Positions 11,649 to 25,584 of a DNA stretch of 64,000 nt are shown here, piece after piece (positions within the stretch are counted from its first letter, which is position 1; each line of letters starts with the position of its first letter). This DNA is from Aspidiotus rigidus (lineage: Eukaryota > Arthropoda > Insecta > Hemiptera > Diaspididae), in the NCBI GenBank assembly GCA_035079385.1, contig JAVHKY010000004.1:19313001-19377000 (forward strand). Reading direction: 5' to 3'. A program made the translations under genes and the position numbers. Below the pieces are notes generated by a model. That model saw only the letters and a program-made list of their open reading frames with translations, had not been told where the DNA came from and ran no database searches.

Positions 11649-14600
11649 TATCAATCTTCCAAACTATTTTGGCCTACAATCAAAAATTTTGTGATGCAGT
11701 TCCTAAGTAAAATACACATATTGTCGTATAATAAAATATTCCAAGCTAAAATATTGCATTACTAATCACGTTTCGCTTCGATTTTAAAACTGGTTTTGCT
11801 CTGAACTTCGATCCATTTATACTCTATTCAACATTCAGAAGATTTAAAGTGCTTCATTACAAATGATTATATATTCTTAGGCCCACTCGACTTAGGTTAC
11901 ACGAGGACCACTGCAGAAACGTAGTTTGTAAGAAGATAAAAATGTTTAAAATATGGTTTCGGTTTCCTATGAGTCCTTCACAGTTTCGATATTTTTATTC
12001 AGTAGGACAGAGTTTCAGTTTGCGCAGATTCTCACAATCGTTGATGTACGCAGCCAAGAAGAACTCATTGAATTTTAATTTTTTTTTTCAAAGGGGCGAA
12101 CCCACTCCTGTTTCTTTAAACAACTCAAAAAACAAGTCAGTGGTCATTTAGCCATTTACAATATCACGAAATGCTTCAATCCCCCCCTTACTCAACGCTT
12201 TTTCGCCGAAGGTTATATAACCTCAATTTCCTCCTTCAACCGTACAAGAGCCCACAGGCTTCTCCAAAAAACCCTTCACAAAATCATTACTTGGTCATCA
12301 AAAACTGGCAAAACCTTCTTTGTAATTTACAAAAAAAGAAACCCTATCCCCTCCATTCAACCTCTATTTCTACAAATATTTCAAATTTCTCACCACAATT
12401 CCAGAAAACTTTTTGGCTCCACTTTGATCACTTACCTTGAACCCCCCATTATTAAACGTATGGTACTTAATATAATAAAATATTGCTAAGCACCATCGTA
12501 TTTCTACTCTTGATTCGAATATATGAGAAGGGTGATTTGAAGGTGATTCGGAAAAAGGTGCCTTCCAAGCTTATCTCAGGGTAGGGTTGGTGTTGAAATA
12601 TTTGTGTCGTTGAAGTCATAAACACCATTCATGCCAAATTTTTACTCCTGAACAATAGACGTGAATAGTAAAATTTTAAAAATACTTGTATTGACATTAG
12701 ATACTCACAAACCTAAATTTTATAGAACAGGTTTCTAGTGCTCTCCAGTCAACTCCAACAGTGAACTGTAAGTCTTTGACATGAGGAAAACTGCCATCAA
12801 TACTCACAGGAAAATATTTGATACAGCACTTAGCCCGGTAATTTTAACATCTTTTATATCAGATGGCTTATCTTATAGTACATCACGCCTTAAATCAGTC
12901 CAAGAACAAGGCCTGGGAGAAAAAATTACCAGTAACAAAGCAGGGGTGACCTTGAAATATAAACGAGGTCATTTATTAGTAGGCGTGAAATATATTAATC
13001 TTTATTTATTTGGCTCGGTCAGAAAATCTGTCTTTTTTCAACAGATAGCGACTCTTTATCATATCCCGCCTTGAACGTTGAACGGTGGAAAGGCATTGAG
13101 GGACTTTGACCACTATTTTTGCTCCTTGAAAGATAATAAATTCCCACTGGCTCAGCAAGGAAAAACTTGAGGAATTTCTGGCCAGTCACGTTCAACAGGC
13201 CTCTTGTTCCTTCAGGAAAATCCTCCTCAGGCACAATCAGTATCAACAAAAATTATCTTGAGCTATAATCTTGTATTGTAACTGACACTTTACCAATACT
13301 CGATAGTTTGTGCGTTTTTTTTATAGTGCTACTTCACCATAGCAATCTCAAAACCATTGTCCAGCACATAAATAAACTCGCGACTTTTGAGTTTGTATTT
13401 GATTAGGTATCTATAATGCACCTCTTCTAGATAGCCATCTTGATTTGTAGTGAATTGAGATTTGGAAATGGAATATGACTTGTCTTTTCATGTTCAACAA
13501 TATTTTCATACACGTTCAAAAATTTACGAAGTACCTACATAAAATTCGACTTTTGACATCATCATTTTTGAGATACGAACACCAGAACTGTTCAGGCATA
13601 GTTTTTCTCTGTTCCACAATCAGAAAATATAGACCGTCTGTGCCGAGTTTTCAAGGTAAATAATACATAAACTCACCGTGTACTACTTAAACAATAGGAG
13701 CATATTTACGATTGTGTAGAAATTTTCTTTCAACGTCGCAAAATCCTATTTAAAGACTTTGTGCCCTATATACATTAAAAACGTAATAATAATTCACTTG
13801 ACTCATACAGGCGGCCGGCTAGAACGATTGAGAGCAGAATGTGCTGCAGTCTAACAACTGACATATTAGTGAACACTATGAGTTACAAAATGATGTTGAT
13901 ATTTCTTTCCTCTTGTAGGAAATGAAAATGTCTTAAAATTGACCGTCATGATTTTCTCCATAAAATAGATCTGGTGAAATAATTGTGATCCTCTAAAATT
14001 TAACCCGGGGCTTTGAGTCGTATTAAGGCATCAGAACACCCTAAGAGTAGGACTTACCTATTTTTGGCAGATGCGTTGAGAATTTGAGGACTTCTCCTTT
14101 TTATGACTCGCTGAAATTGGGTAATAACTCAAAAATGTTAATAGTTTAAACCTCCCCCTCCCATACTCTATGTAACAACTTTTGTTAGAGGAACGAAAAC
14201 TTTGATGCTCGAAGAAGAAATAACAAAGACTGAAGATGCTGAGACTCTAAAATCCTTTGGTGCCTCCATTCGTTTGAATGCCGAAGTGTAATTTGTCTAA
14301 GGATAATCTAAGCCTCAATGTGATGACTCATTCCCAAGATGAGAGTGTTTTTCCATACCCACGCTGGGAGCAAGTCTAAACATTTCTTTATAGCCTTTTG
14401 TTGACGTTCACCTACTAGTTTGCATTCATAGACTAATAAGGAGTTCTTCATCCTCATTGGCTCGTTTTGGTTCTCTCCTTTCTTGATTCGCAATTTCTAC
14501 CAACCGTCAGGTTGATTTGTGGTCTGCTCTCATCGTTTTCCACATTCTTGTCATTGCCGATCCTCTTTTCAATTTCTTCTTGAATAACTTCATGACTTTG

Positions 14601-17600
14601 TTTGGGTATCTCGCTGAGTATGGTGCAGATCCACTTTGGTGGTTCCTTTTGCCAGCTTGATGGAAGGTTCTCTGTACCATATATGTATGTCTTCTTCTTT
14701 TCCATTATTTACGTCTGACTCTGCTCGATGGCTGTAGATCTACAACGCAGTCAGCCAACGGGACGCTGGAGATGCGAATCCATAGATCGAAAGGTATAGG
14801 AGCTCAGAAGAGGTGAAATATGTGGAAAGAGAATGTCACGAATGGATCTAGATGGGTTTTTGAGGATTGAATACTACAAACCTCACACTGACTGCCCCCG
14901 TACAATAATGAGTAAAGAAGTAGGAAAGTTAAAAATACGGATCCTTTCTGCCCTGTTAGAAACGGGGTTTAAATTACCCATCTCTGAATCAGAAGTCTGC
15001 GGCCAGGAATCGAAAAAACGTTATAAAAGTCCCTACATTTACAAAATATGAAGGGAAGGGAGTGGAAGTTACATTATTAGGACATACGTAAGAGTGATGG
15101 ATATTTGGAACAGTTCAGGTTTTCAGTTATTCTGTCCAAATTATTGGGTAGGATACAGGTACATACAATGTTGTGTTCGTGAAGTTCATGGTTGAGGCAT
15201 AAGACGCAGACTTGTTGACAATTTGAGTGAATCTTCCGGAAACTCGATGGGGCCTAGAGTCCAGACAAAGACAAAATCAACTTTTTTCTTATTGCAAATA
15301 AGAAAAAAGACAGTTATGAAGCCGAAATGAATGAGAGCTGTGTTTCGGAAACTGATGATGTCCAGAATCCAGACAAAGTCTGACATTTTGATTAGGGCAG
15401 GAGTGGAGAAAATGATGAGGATATTGATTGAGAGGCTGAAGTGAGTATAAGTCCAATGTGGATTTACAAAATGAAACGATTGAGCATTCATCCACTATTA
15501 CAAATTTTTTCAAATGGGAACCTTTTATTGCTTAACTACGAGTATTATCATTTTCTTTGATCCCTTTTGAAGCTCCTTTCGGAAATTTACCTTGAAGCCT
15601 CCAAAATTGTTATTCGTCAACTTTTTTCGGGACGAGTATAGCTCTGAAGAGGCTTTGAACTTCCCTAATTCCTTCTTGAAAGAATATTAAGTTTTTCAAT
15701 GTTTTTATTTCTGGATATTCACGAGCGTTTTCAATTGAACTTTTTTCGAGAGAGACATTTCCAAAACAGGAGCGTAGCCAGAACGTTCTTTCGGAAGGGG
15801 GGCATATGAAATTTCGAGGGGGGCGTATCTCAAATTTTTTAATCTCTCATGTTTTTTTTTTTTAGTCATGGGGAATTTGTTTAGGGGGAGGCAAAAGCAC
15901 AACTTTGGCGCCATCCCTCCCTGTTCCGAAACTCTCTCATTAAGAAGTATCTCAATTTTCATGCCTCATTTAGCTCTCAAATGAGAATTAATCTCGATTT
16001 CGTGCCCTCGGTCAAATTGAGATCTTTCCTTCCCACCAAGCCAGGAAAAGATGCGGATGATTGAGAGATTCAATTGATTAGGTGTGAATATGGAATACAG
16101 GCGTGGCCTAGTCCTGGTCTGGAAACAATCGTTTTTCACACTTGGATTCTCTAAAGGTGATGGACATGGGAGTAGGAGTTCGTTAGAGGGTTGATTTTTC
16201 TGAAGTACGTACCAAGAATTCAAAATAAGTGTGCGGACTTTTAAAGTGCGGGCTCAAAGATAAGGACGGTCAGTGATATTCGGCTGCTTGGTCTATTATA
16301 TTATATTCGAGTAGACTGGTGTGACCTGGGATCCAGATGAATATAATTTCGGTTTTAACCAAGGTCAAGCTTTACAACGTGAAGAAATTTCCTTATTTGT
16401 GGGGGTTTGTAGTATGGAGGTACTAGAGAGAGTGAAATGACGAGAAACTTACTACGTGAGGAGGAGTTGAGAGAGATGAGATAAGCAGCGAATATCGCCG
16501 TCAGTTTCGGAGGCTATATTAAAGATGTGGGGGAAAATAATGGACCCAGCCGTGAAGTATGCGTGGGTCGCTCTGGTTTTACTTTTGAACCATGTGTAAG
16601 ACAAAGGGAATGGTCGGGATGTACTCAAATAAGGTTTCTAACGTGACCAATGTAAGTGCTGGCTGTCGTTAAAATCTAAGTGGATGGAAGAGTGGGTTTG
16701 GGCTCAAGGAGGAGAGGACATATAAATGGGTAATAGGAGGCTAAATGTGAAAGTATTATTGAGAGAGTAAAGAACCTGAGATCAGTGTTGTGCTGACCCG
16801 ACCAGAAGAGGCCCGCGAGAAAATTCTTGGAAGTTTGACCATGAGAGTTTTCGAGGGCCCATCCGACCTAAGAAATGTGAGTCAGGACGCTACCGCCCAA
16901 GATTTGATTTTTTAACATTTTTTAATGATTTTCTATCTTTTCCAAGAAATATGGGACCGGTCCGGTCTTCATCAGTCATAATTCTACAAAGGCTTCATCC
17001 AGGTGCCAGGCCTGGTTAATCAATAAAAGAAGGAGATCTTGCAATTTACGTTCTTCTGAAATGAATTAAAAACTATAACGAATCCGAATCGTAATTAGAA
17101 AGAAAATTAAACTTTAATAAACTGTTAATTTCGAGAAGTTACTCGTATTTCAAGGACCATGAAATAAACCCACGTTGAATCACGTTGAATTTTTATTTCA
17201 GGTTTTCAATTTCTTGATCTACGAGTACCGAGGAAAACTTTTTGAAATATTAAATTTTCATCCAAGGGTAATCTAAATTTTTGACCACTTCGAGTTAAGG
17301 TGGCGCTTGAGTGATTGGATAGAAGTATTCATTTTAAATTGTCAGAAGTTTGTTGAAAAACAATTATTTCGTGGACTACGAATTATAAAGAGGAGGTCGT
17401 TTCCAATTTTATCGAGAAAACGATTACTTAAATACTAATATAAAGCAAGAAAGAAATTAATTACTCTCATTCAATTTATGGTTAGTGGTAATGATTAGCT
17501 TTGAATTTATCGTAAAAAAAAATTCTCAAGACTATTGTCAGACCGACTAGTTTTCAAGGCTTAGTATAATACGAAGTGGAAGCACTGTTCAATGTATAGG

Positions 17601-19170
17601 TATTTCTAATATGTCATAAATATACCTCGAATTCATCATGAGAGGGGTGGGGAAAATCAAGGTAAATGCCACCCAACTCGCATGACTGAAATTATGTTAA
17701 TTGTTATTAATAAAAAAAGAAAAAAATCCAACTTTCTATTTTCATTCCAACTTTCAATTAGGATGATTGTATGCATATAGGTACCTGTTTAATTATGGTG
17801 CTCGGGGAAATCGTGTGCCTATATATAGTTTACTAAATTTGTGAATTCTTCTTCTCCTAATTACTAGCAAAGTGAAACAATCGAAATGAGGTAATTTAAT
17901 GGATAAGTAATTCAGGTATTCAATTTCGCGCCCTTCTCTTTCTCCAATCGGAGTAGAAGTACTTGTAAACTCTTTCTGATGGAAGAAAACTTACAAAATC
18001 ATTTGTCACTTTTTCGATTGAAAATTATGGATAATAATTGTTTTTGAATTCTTGGAAATATACTACGCCTCAATGCAGTAAGTATTTTAGCTGGGACAAC
18101 CCTATACTTAACAGTTTGAAACCCTCAAACAGAGAGTGCTTATTTCCTTCTACTTGCCCAAAAAAACGGGTCACGTTTTACTATTACCCATTTCAGTGAG
18201 CTCGGAAAGAAAAAAACTAGTTTCTGCCCGAGTTCATCGTTTAATTTTCAAATTGTCGCGTTCGCGACATAAATATTTATACGAGAGTCTACGTAGGTAC
18301 GTCTATACGTTAGGTATGTACAATTCTACGATTGAGCTACCACGTTTTCCACGTAGGTTAATTAAGATCGCTATACATAGAAAGGGAAAAAAATAACAGA
18401 ATTATATTCTTCCGATGAAATAATGTTTTTTATCCATCCAACCATTTTTCTATCCTAACTGATTACGTGCACGAATAAAAATTTACTGATTTCTGTAATA
18501 CAGAGGGAGGAGGTCAACGACAAGGTTGATCTTCGAGTCTGTGAGCAATGTAACTTTTAATTCTACTTAATTACATTGACTCATTGTTTTATCCGCTTTG
18601 ACAATAACGTGTCTACGTCAACTTACGCTGTTCAGGAAATAGATATCCAAAACGTTATGAAGAATCATGCGATCTTGTCGGTATAATTTTTGGCCGTAGA
18701 CGATTCTTGAAACGCTTTTTGAGAGCGAAATTTTCGTTGTACATATCAATTGAATGTATTCACGAACTTCGTGTGTTACCTGTGTGACTAGATTACCATC
18801 GCCGTTTCAAGTACCTGAATTTACAAAGACCATAAATTTGGTCAAAAATTGGTTTTCCACGTCCCCCCTCCTCATACACCGCTATAAAGGGTCGAAATTT
18901 TTTCAACTTCTTCTCCTGACATATGAAACTCGAGTGTTGAAAAAAATTTTTTGAGTCTTTCTTCTGTTACAATACACCACTCGAGGTTCGAGATGTTCCA
19001 AATCTTTCTTCTTGAGAGTCAACATTTTGACAGCGAATGAAAACTTGATTCACGAGGGGGGCTAATATTCGGAGAAAATGTACTTCTTGTGATTTTGAGA
19101 GGGCAGGTCTTTCAAGTCTTCAAAAATTTGGGAAAATTTTAACCATCATACGTCTTGTATTAGGGGAAAA

Positions 19171-20045
19171 ACTCCTTAACGAAGTTAAACGAGGAATGTA
19201 GGGAACCTGTTCTATGAGTCAAATTGGTTTTGGTATTGAGAATTTAAGCAAGCCTAGACCTACTATAAACCTAGTATAAAATAAGACGTCATCAGTGACC
19301 TGGACCTATTTTAGGGACTTCAAAATATTTCTGTCATATATAGCTTGAGAGTCGAAATTTTTTCAAGTCCCCCTCCTATCATATATAGCTTGGAGGTCAA
19401 AACTGTACCAATCCCCCTTCTGTCATGTAGAGCTCGAGAGTCGAAATTTATTTACGTCCCCCTCCTACCATATATATAGCTCGGAGGATGAAATTTTAAC
19501 AGGGAACCTGTTCTACGGGGGGCTTTTTGAGAAATTTGTCGTGCGCCGTCCAACAAAACGCTTAGAAAAATTTTGATTATCGAACCATATATGATAGGGA
19601 CTTGAAATAATTTCGACCTTCAAGCTACATGTGATAGGAGGGGGACTTGGACAAATTCCCCCGCCTATCATATATAGCTCGAGAGTCGAAATTTTTTCAA
19701 GTCCTCCTCCTATCATAATTATATGGCTACAGGGTCAGAAGTTTTCCAAGTCCCCTTCCTATCATATATAGCTCGGAGGGTGGAATTTTTCTTAGTCCCT
19801 CTCCTATTATATATAGCTCGAGAGTCGAAATTTGTCCAAGTCCCCCTCCTATTATGATATATAGCTCGAGATACGAGAAAAATTTAGACTCTCGAACTAT
19901 CTAGGCTTATACTAGGTCTAGGCCTTCTTTATACTAGCTTTATCTTGGTCTAGGCTTCCTGAATTCTCAATACCATATCCCATATGACTCATAAAACAAG
20001 TTCCCTGCGTTCCTCGTTTAACTTCGTTAAGGAAGCCATCGTTTT
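19171..20045. mobile_element. Head-to-head pair of satellite-bearing elements
   Basis: A plus-oriented copy opens with TTAACGAAGTTAAACGAGG at about 19171 and runs through satellite units. At about 19498 it meets the terminal block of a second copy in the opposite orientation (TTAACAGGGAACCTGTTCTA). That copy closes near 20040 with CGTTTAACTTCGTTAAGGAAG. Both are moderately diverged. Opposite-strand arrangement makes this stretch able to fold back on itself. Confidence 0.7.
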
Positions 20046-20712
20046 TCCTCTCCTATCATGGAGTCGAAATTTTTTCAATTTTTCCTCTCATCATATATAG
20101 CTGTTGTAGGTCTAAATTCATTCAAGTCCCCCTCCTATAGCTCGGAGGTTGAAATTTTTCCGCCCCTTTCCTATCATACGTCGACTGTGTGCCATCCGGC
20201 GAAAAACTTGAAAAATGTTTGACTCCTCTTCTATATCTGAAGGATGAAATTTTTCTAAACGGAAAAATTTCGAATCCTATTGTATATAGCTTGGAGGATG
20301 AAATTTTTTCAAGTCCCCCTCCTATCATATATAGCTTGGAGGTCGATATTTTTCCAAGTCCCTCTTCTGTCATGTATAGCTCGAGAGTCGAAATTTATTC
20401 AAGTCCCCCTCCTACCATATAATAGCTCGGAGGGCACCCGGTGGAAAACAGACACATTTTGACGCCTATTGTATAGCTTCGAGGATGAAATTTTTCTAAA
20501 CAGTAAAATTTCGAATCCTATAGTATAATCTTGGAGGATGAAATTTTTTCAAGTCCCCCTCCTATCATTCGCAGCTCGAGAGGGGAAATTTTTCCAAGTC
20601 CCTCCCCACCTATCAGATATAGCTCGAGAGTCTAAGTCCCCAATCTATCATAATTATACAGCTCGAGAGTTAAGAAACATTGCGTTCCTCGTTTAACTTC
20701 GTTAAGGAAGTT
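20046..20712. repeat. Degenerate 45-bp satellite units
   Basis: About ten degraded satellite units with GCTCGAGAG or GCTTGGAGG cores, ending with a fragment of the element terminus (TTCCTCGTTTAACTTCGTTA) near 20690-20712. The small ORFs here translate the repeat. Confidence 0.8.
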
Positions 20713-22167
20713 CTCATTTTCCATGAACATTTTGATGCTCCCTTTTCTCTCAGTTCGTTCCAGCTGACTCTTCTCTCTGTAATTAATTCCTTCTCGTTGA
20801 AATTTTCGAAGTTCTCGGTTCTCTGTAAGACATCATACATTTTCCAAGGTCCTGCAAAGTAGATAAATCATTTTGCCCCTCTCTACTCCTGAATCAAAAT
20901 TTTTTCAAATGCCCCTAATGCCGCCTCGCTCTGATGATATCACATCCCACAAAACAGTGACGTAGATGAGGGAGGATATGGGAGATATATCCCCCTCATT
21001 GCTTCTTTTTTTTAGCTTTTATAATCACAATACTAATTTTTTTTTAGCGATACCCTACTTCCCCTCCCATTGCAAAATCGTATCCACGCCACTGTTACAA
21101 AGCCTTCAAGTGTTCATGTCTTACCCTGATTTCCGTAACTCCTTCCTCTATGCTGGGAACCCAAATCAAAAGCGACCCGTCGGTAGTTTTTATACATCAC
21201 TGAGTCATATCAAGCTCACTAATGACGTCACATTTTTTTATAAATAATTTTTCCAAGACCTCCTCGAGGTATCAAAGCAGGTCTCATTGTTCGATTATAT
21301 ACATTGGAAAATGACACATTTTTAAGTTTCAGGCTCCGAAATAAAAATTTTCCCAAACTCGGTATACAACCAAACGTAGTAAGCATTCTTTCGTATCCAG
21401 TAGCTCATATATATACGGGGAAAAAAGGAATTTTCTAGATCTCAATTTTGGCATTTTGACCAATCCGAAAAATTTTCGAATCGCTTCTCATTATAAAAGA
21501 ATTTATGAGAGCAGACACGTTAACAGCAATCTTAAATGAAGGTTGAAGTGAAATGGTTTGGAGACCGTTTCGTATGCGAGAGACCCCACCAAGTATAAAA
21601 GTTATTTTTTTGTACCTAACTAGAAATCTAATTCTCGCCAAGTCAACAACTCGTAGTTATCAAATATTTGTGGAAGAGGGGCAGAGAGCCTGCCGCCACT
21701 CGTGGGTATACGACTGTCGGATTAGAAAGGAATGAAGAGGAACTGGCCCGAGCAAGGGAAACAGTTATTTTGGTCTTGATGCTTCGTAGGGTCACCAATG
21801 CTGGAAAACGAGGGGTCTAGTGACGATGTGGAATTTTTGGAAAGGGAGTCGTCAAACTATTCGCGATACCAAGAGCCATCAGCAAAAGAAAATGAAGCGC
21901 GAGACTCGGTCTTTACCCTCTCTCCCTTTTTCAGACAGAAATCTGTATATATGCTTGGTTGCTGTATAAGCTTTTAAAATTATATCACAATTTTTTCGAT
22001 ATGAAGACGCATGAAGAGTTTTATGGTACGATCACAACTGGATTTGAATTTAACTGATCTCCAAAAAATTTGTTTCCCTCTTAGAGGGGTAGATTATCCT
22101 AATTTAATCATAATCTCTTGAATTAACACTAGTACTGTACGAAGTCGTTTTTATTCTCGGATTTCAG

Positions 22168-23221
22168 AGAGAAAAAAAAAGAAGTCAGCAGCAGCAACAG
22201 AACCGAAGTTTTGATGAAATTAGTATGTCTTGTCACACTCACCGTCCAGAACGCGTTGTACGTTCAGTTTCTAAAATTTTCAAGACTCTCTGCCAAAGAC
22301 GAGTTGTTCATCACATCGACGGCGGTGTGCCTCGCCGAAGGACTTAAATTGTGCTCCAGTTGCTTACTCATGGTGACGTACGAGAAGTCGTGGAGGTCTT
22401 TCCATATGTTTTTTTACAACTCGATATTCGTGAAACCGTTGGACTCGTTAAACGTAGGCATTCCGGCCGTTTGCTACGTCATCATGACCAATCTGACGTA
22501 CGTGTCTGGCACCCATCTGGACGTCATCACCTTTCAAATCATCTCACAACTGAAGATTCCTGCCACCGTTGCATGCTCCATGCTCCTCCTAGGAAGTAGT
22601 TTTCGTAAATTGCAGTACTTGTCGTTGATGATGTTGATGGTGGGTGCCGCTGTCGTACAGGTATCCGAAATAGACGATCGGTCGAGCAATATGATCGACG
22701 AAAACGCGGTTAAAAAGTTCCTCATTCCGAACCGAACACTCGGAATTGTAACCGGAATGATCGCCTGTGCCTTGTCCGGTTTTGCGGGCGTTTATTTCGA
22801 AAGGATACTAAAAACGACTAACCTATCGGTTTGGGCTAGGAACGTACAGCTGAGTATCCTGTCATTGCCGCCGGCCTTTGTACAGATCTTGGTCTTCGAT
22901 TGGGAACAAGTCAATACGAAAGGTTTCTTTCACGGGTACAATTATTTCGTGTGGATTGTGATATTATTGCAAGCGCTCGGTGGTCTCATTATTGCCTTGT
23001 CGATGAAGTTGGCGGATAACGTGTCCAAGGGATACGCAACGGCCGCTTCGATCGTCGTGTCCGGCATTAGTTCCACTTTAATATTTCAGTATAGGTTCAA
23101 CTATCAATTTGCTTTCGGTGCTGCGTTGGTGGTGCTTTCCATACCTTTCTACGCCATCACGATAAGATCGAACAAAATTGAAGCCGTGAAGATGGATCCA
23201 GAAAGAGGACAAGAAAGTTAA
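22168..23221 (+). CDS. UDP-sugar transporter, SLC35A family, main exon
   Basis: Encodes a nucleotide-sugar antiporter of the Golgi/ER membrane (UDP-galactose / UDP-GlcNAc / CMP-sialic acid class) that exchanges cytosolic UDP-sugar for luminal UMP. The exon follows a TTTCAG acceptor at 22167. With proposed exon 1 the protein has 393 residues; if translation starts at the first ATG in this exon (22214) it has 335, still near the usual family length of 320-400. About ten hydrophobic segments are visible. Family signatures are GFAGVYFERILK (about residues 247-258 of the spliced form), then SVWARNVQL, and KLADNVSKGYAT (from about 323), the substrate-site helices. The tail is short and hydrophilic. 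No frameshift is seen. The exact sugar cannot be assigned from sequence. Confidence 0.9.
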
Positions 23222-25380
23222 ATTCTAAGAAAAACCTTTCAATACATCGATCTCAATCGTTTTAAAACGTAGGTATCGTAAGCTTTTTTTTCGTGATGAA
23301 GTTCGTAAGGATTTACGAGTAACTCAAATCTGTGACGTGTCCCGAATTCGATAAGAAATCCCCCGTTCTGTATGCAGCACATTTCCAAAGCATCGTCTTC
23401 CACATTCAGAAAACTTAGAAAATGTCAAAATTGTCATTTCGCTAACAATTTTATCCATCCAACTACATCAATTAAGGAGAGCAGGAAATTTGGTTTATGA
23501 GGAATTTTGGGTGATGAAATTCTTCTAAATCCCAATGTATCCTGATCTAGATAGGCCGGTAGTATCAATTTTTCCATGTTCAACTCTTTTTAGCTCTGAA
23601 GTCAAAATTTCTCTTGAGCCACTCTTCTCGTCATACGTATAAGTGGACCGTCGAAATTTGTCTGAACCCCCTCCCGACTTATACAGCTCACAGGTCACAA
23701 TTCCCCAAGTTTTATTCTGAATATTTTAAGAAAACCCTCCGTAAAACAGATTCTTTAGTGAAAAGACGGATCATATTTTACGTTCCATACCTACTAGCTA
23801 GACTTGGAAAATTTTCTAGAATCATTCTAACAGAGAATCTATTCTATGGGGGTTTCTCAAAAAATGCGCCGTGTGATCTCCAACAAAAACAAATGGTCCA
23901 AGTCCAACATTATTTGTGAAAATGGTTTATATATAATGGGAGAGTGACTTCAAAAATTTCAACTTTCGAGCTAGATATGACGGGAGGGAAACTTGGAAAA
24001 ATGTCGATCTCTGAACTATATATGATAGGAAGAGGACTTGAAAATATCGACCTCCGAGCTATATTAGATATGATAGGAATGAAACCTAGAAAGATGTCGA
24101 CTCATGAGACATAATATATCATAGACGAGAAAATGTCGACTTTCTAGAAATGGCACTCGAAAAAATTTTGACCTCCAAACCTAACTCTACTCAGAGAACA
24201 GGTTCCCTATACATTCCTCGTTTAATTCCGTTTTTTCAATTATATAGGCTCACAATTTTTAAAGGTGCAAAAGTTCAAGAGATCTGGCGCAGTATTCCTT
24301 TCTACCCTATCAAACTTGGTCCAACATTAGAATTTTGCAAGTCTCCAGAGTAGGTCAAAGCTTTTATCTCTACCGGGGGCTGATGAGGCGTGGTGCAAAC
24401 GCAAATTCCACTCCACACTGCTTTTAAACTCAAAATTCATCTCTACTTTTCAAACAAGAGATTCTGTGATGTGAAATGTCGGTGAAAATGTTGCTTCATA
24501 ATCGATTGTACAACAATAGGAGAATGAAAAGGGATCACAGAACGTGGGAAAAGTGACCGAATTCAAAATGAAACAAAGGGAAGAGGAGAGCTTCTCCTTT
24601 CTCCCTCTCAAAGTGAGACATTACAATCAATAAATTGAATAAAAATTCCATCATTCGGCAAATTTTATCAACCTCTTTTTATTAGTCTAATTTTCGAGTA
24701 TTCATTCTTCGATAACTTTGGGAAGACTTTCCTGAGACAGGAAAAATGAGGCTAACCTTCACCTAGGCTAGTTTGATAAATCATCTTACCATTTTTTTTT
24801 CTTCTTCTGCCAAAATACACATATCACCTAGTATACCAGGCCTTGGTCTTTTACTTGTTGATCTCATAGAAACGAAATCAGTTTCCCGGCGGCATCGGCA
24901 TCCTCTATCCCAGAAAATCGTCTCTATTTTGTGTGTATCAGCAAAAAGTGGTTTTCTGCAAATCACCCCTCTCTCTTCTTGCATAGAGATCAAGAGACGT
25001 AATTTTTTCAAGATCTCCCTCACATATATAGTGACAGAGGAAGGAAATTTTCTCTTGTCCCCCTCCTCTTATACTCAAAAATCAAAATTCCTCCTAATCC
25101 ACCCTCTCCACCCCCCTCCCTCGCCGCCAGCTCATATTCGTGAGTGTCCCGTAAAAAGGAGGAAACCTTTGAAAGACTCACATGTATACAATGCAATGAA
25201 TGAAATTTTTCCAAGTTATTAAGGTACTCTTTAAAAACCCATTCACCCTTATGCAGCTCAATTTCCAACATTTTCTCAATAAGAGTGGAACGGCGCACCT
25301 CCGACCGAGATCACAATTCACAGGAATTCTTACCTTTCTCCTCCCCCTGTCTATAGCTCAAAGGTTGAAATTTTTCTGAG
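23222..25380. other. Gene-free stretch with element remnants
   Basis: No gene recognised. Between about 23826 and 24230 lie diverged pieces of the satellite-bearing element in minus orientation: an AACAGAGAATCTATTCTATGG-like start, degraded GATATGACGGGAGGGAAACTTGG units, and a closing GAACAGGTTCCCT plus CCTCGTTTAATTCCG. The overlapping ORFs on both strands at 24773-25298 have low-complexity composition and no domain. Confidence 0.5.
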
Positions 25381-25384
25381 TCAA

Positions 25385-25537
25385 TTTTTTGATGAATACG
25401 GCGAGCTCGATGTCTAAAAGTAAATATCTATCCCACACTCGCACTGGCATTGGTTGCAGTCGCAAGCTCCTCCTTCAACTATACAACTTGGTAATTTGTT
25501 CTCAATTGGACTACGGGTCGCCTATCTACGGACAGGC

Positions 25538-25584
<47 letters not shown>

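Larger units (their letters stand above)
2512..22167 (+). other. Proposed 19.7-kb intron with transposon load
   Basis: Between the GTGAGT donor and the TTTCAG acceptor I find no host gene. The stretch holds a 107-bp tandem duplication, a hAT-type MITE with a nested satellite element, two further terminal-inverted-repeat elements, a LINE relic and a satellite cluster at 19.2-20.7 kb. From about 11.7 to 19.1 kb I recognise nothing beyond AT-rich unique-looking DNA. The small ORFs at 12781-13074, 14454-14705 and 15705-16223 have no recognisable domain. Confidence 0.5.

Noticed and set aside
24773..25298. Overlapping 149- and 92-residue ORFs
   Set aside because: Low-complexity, on both strands, no domain or splice context.
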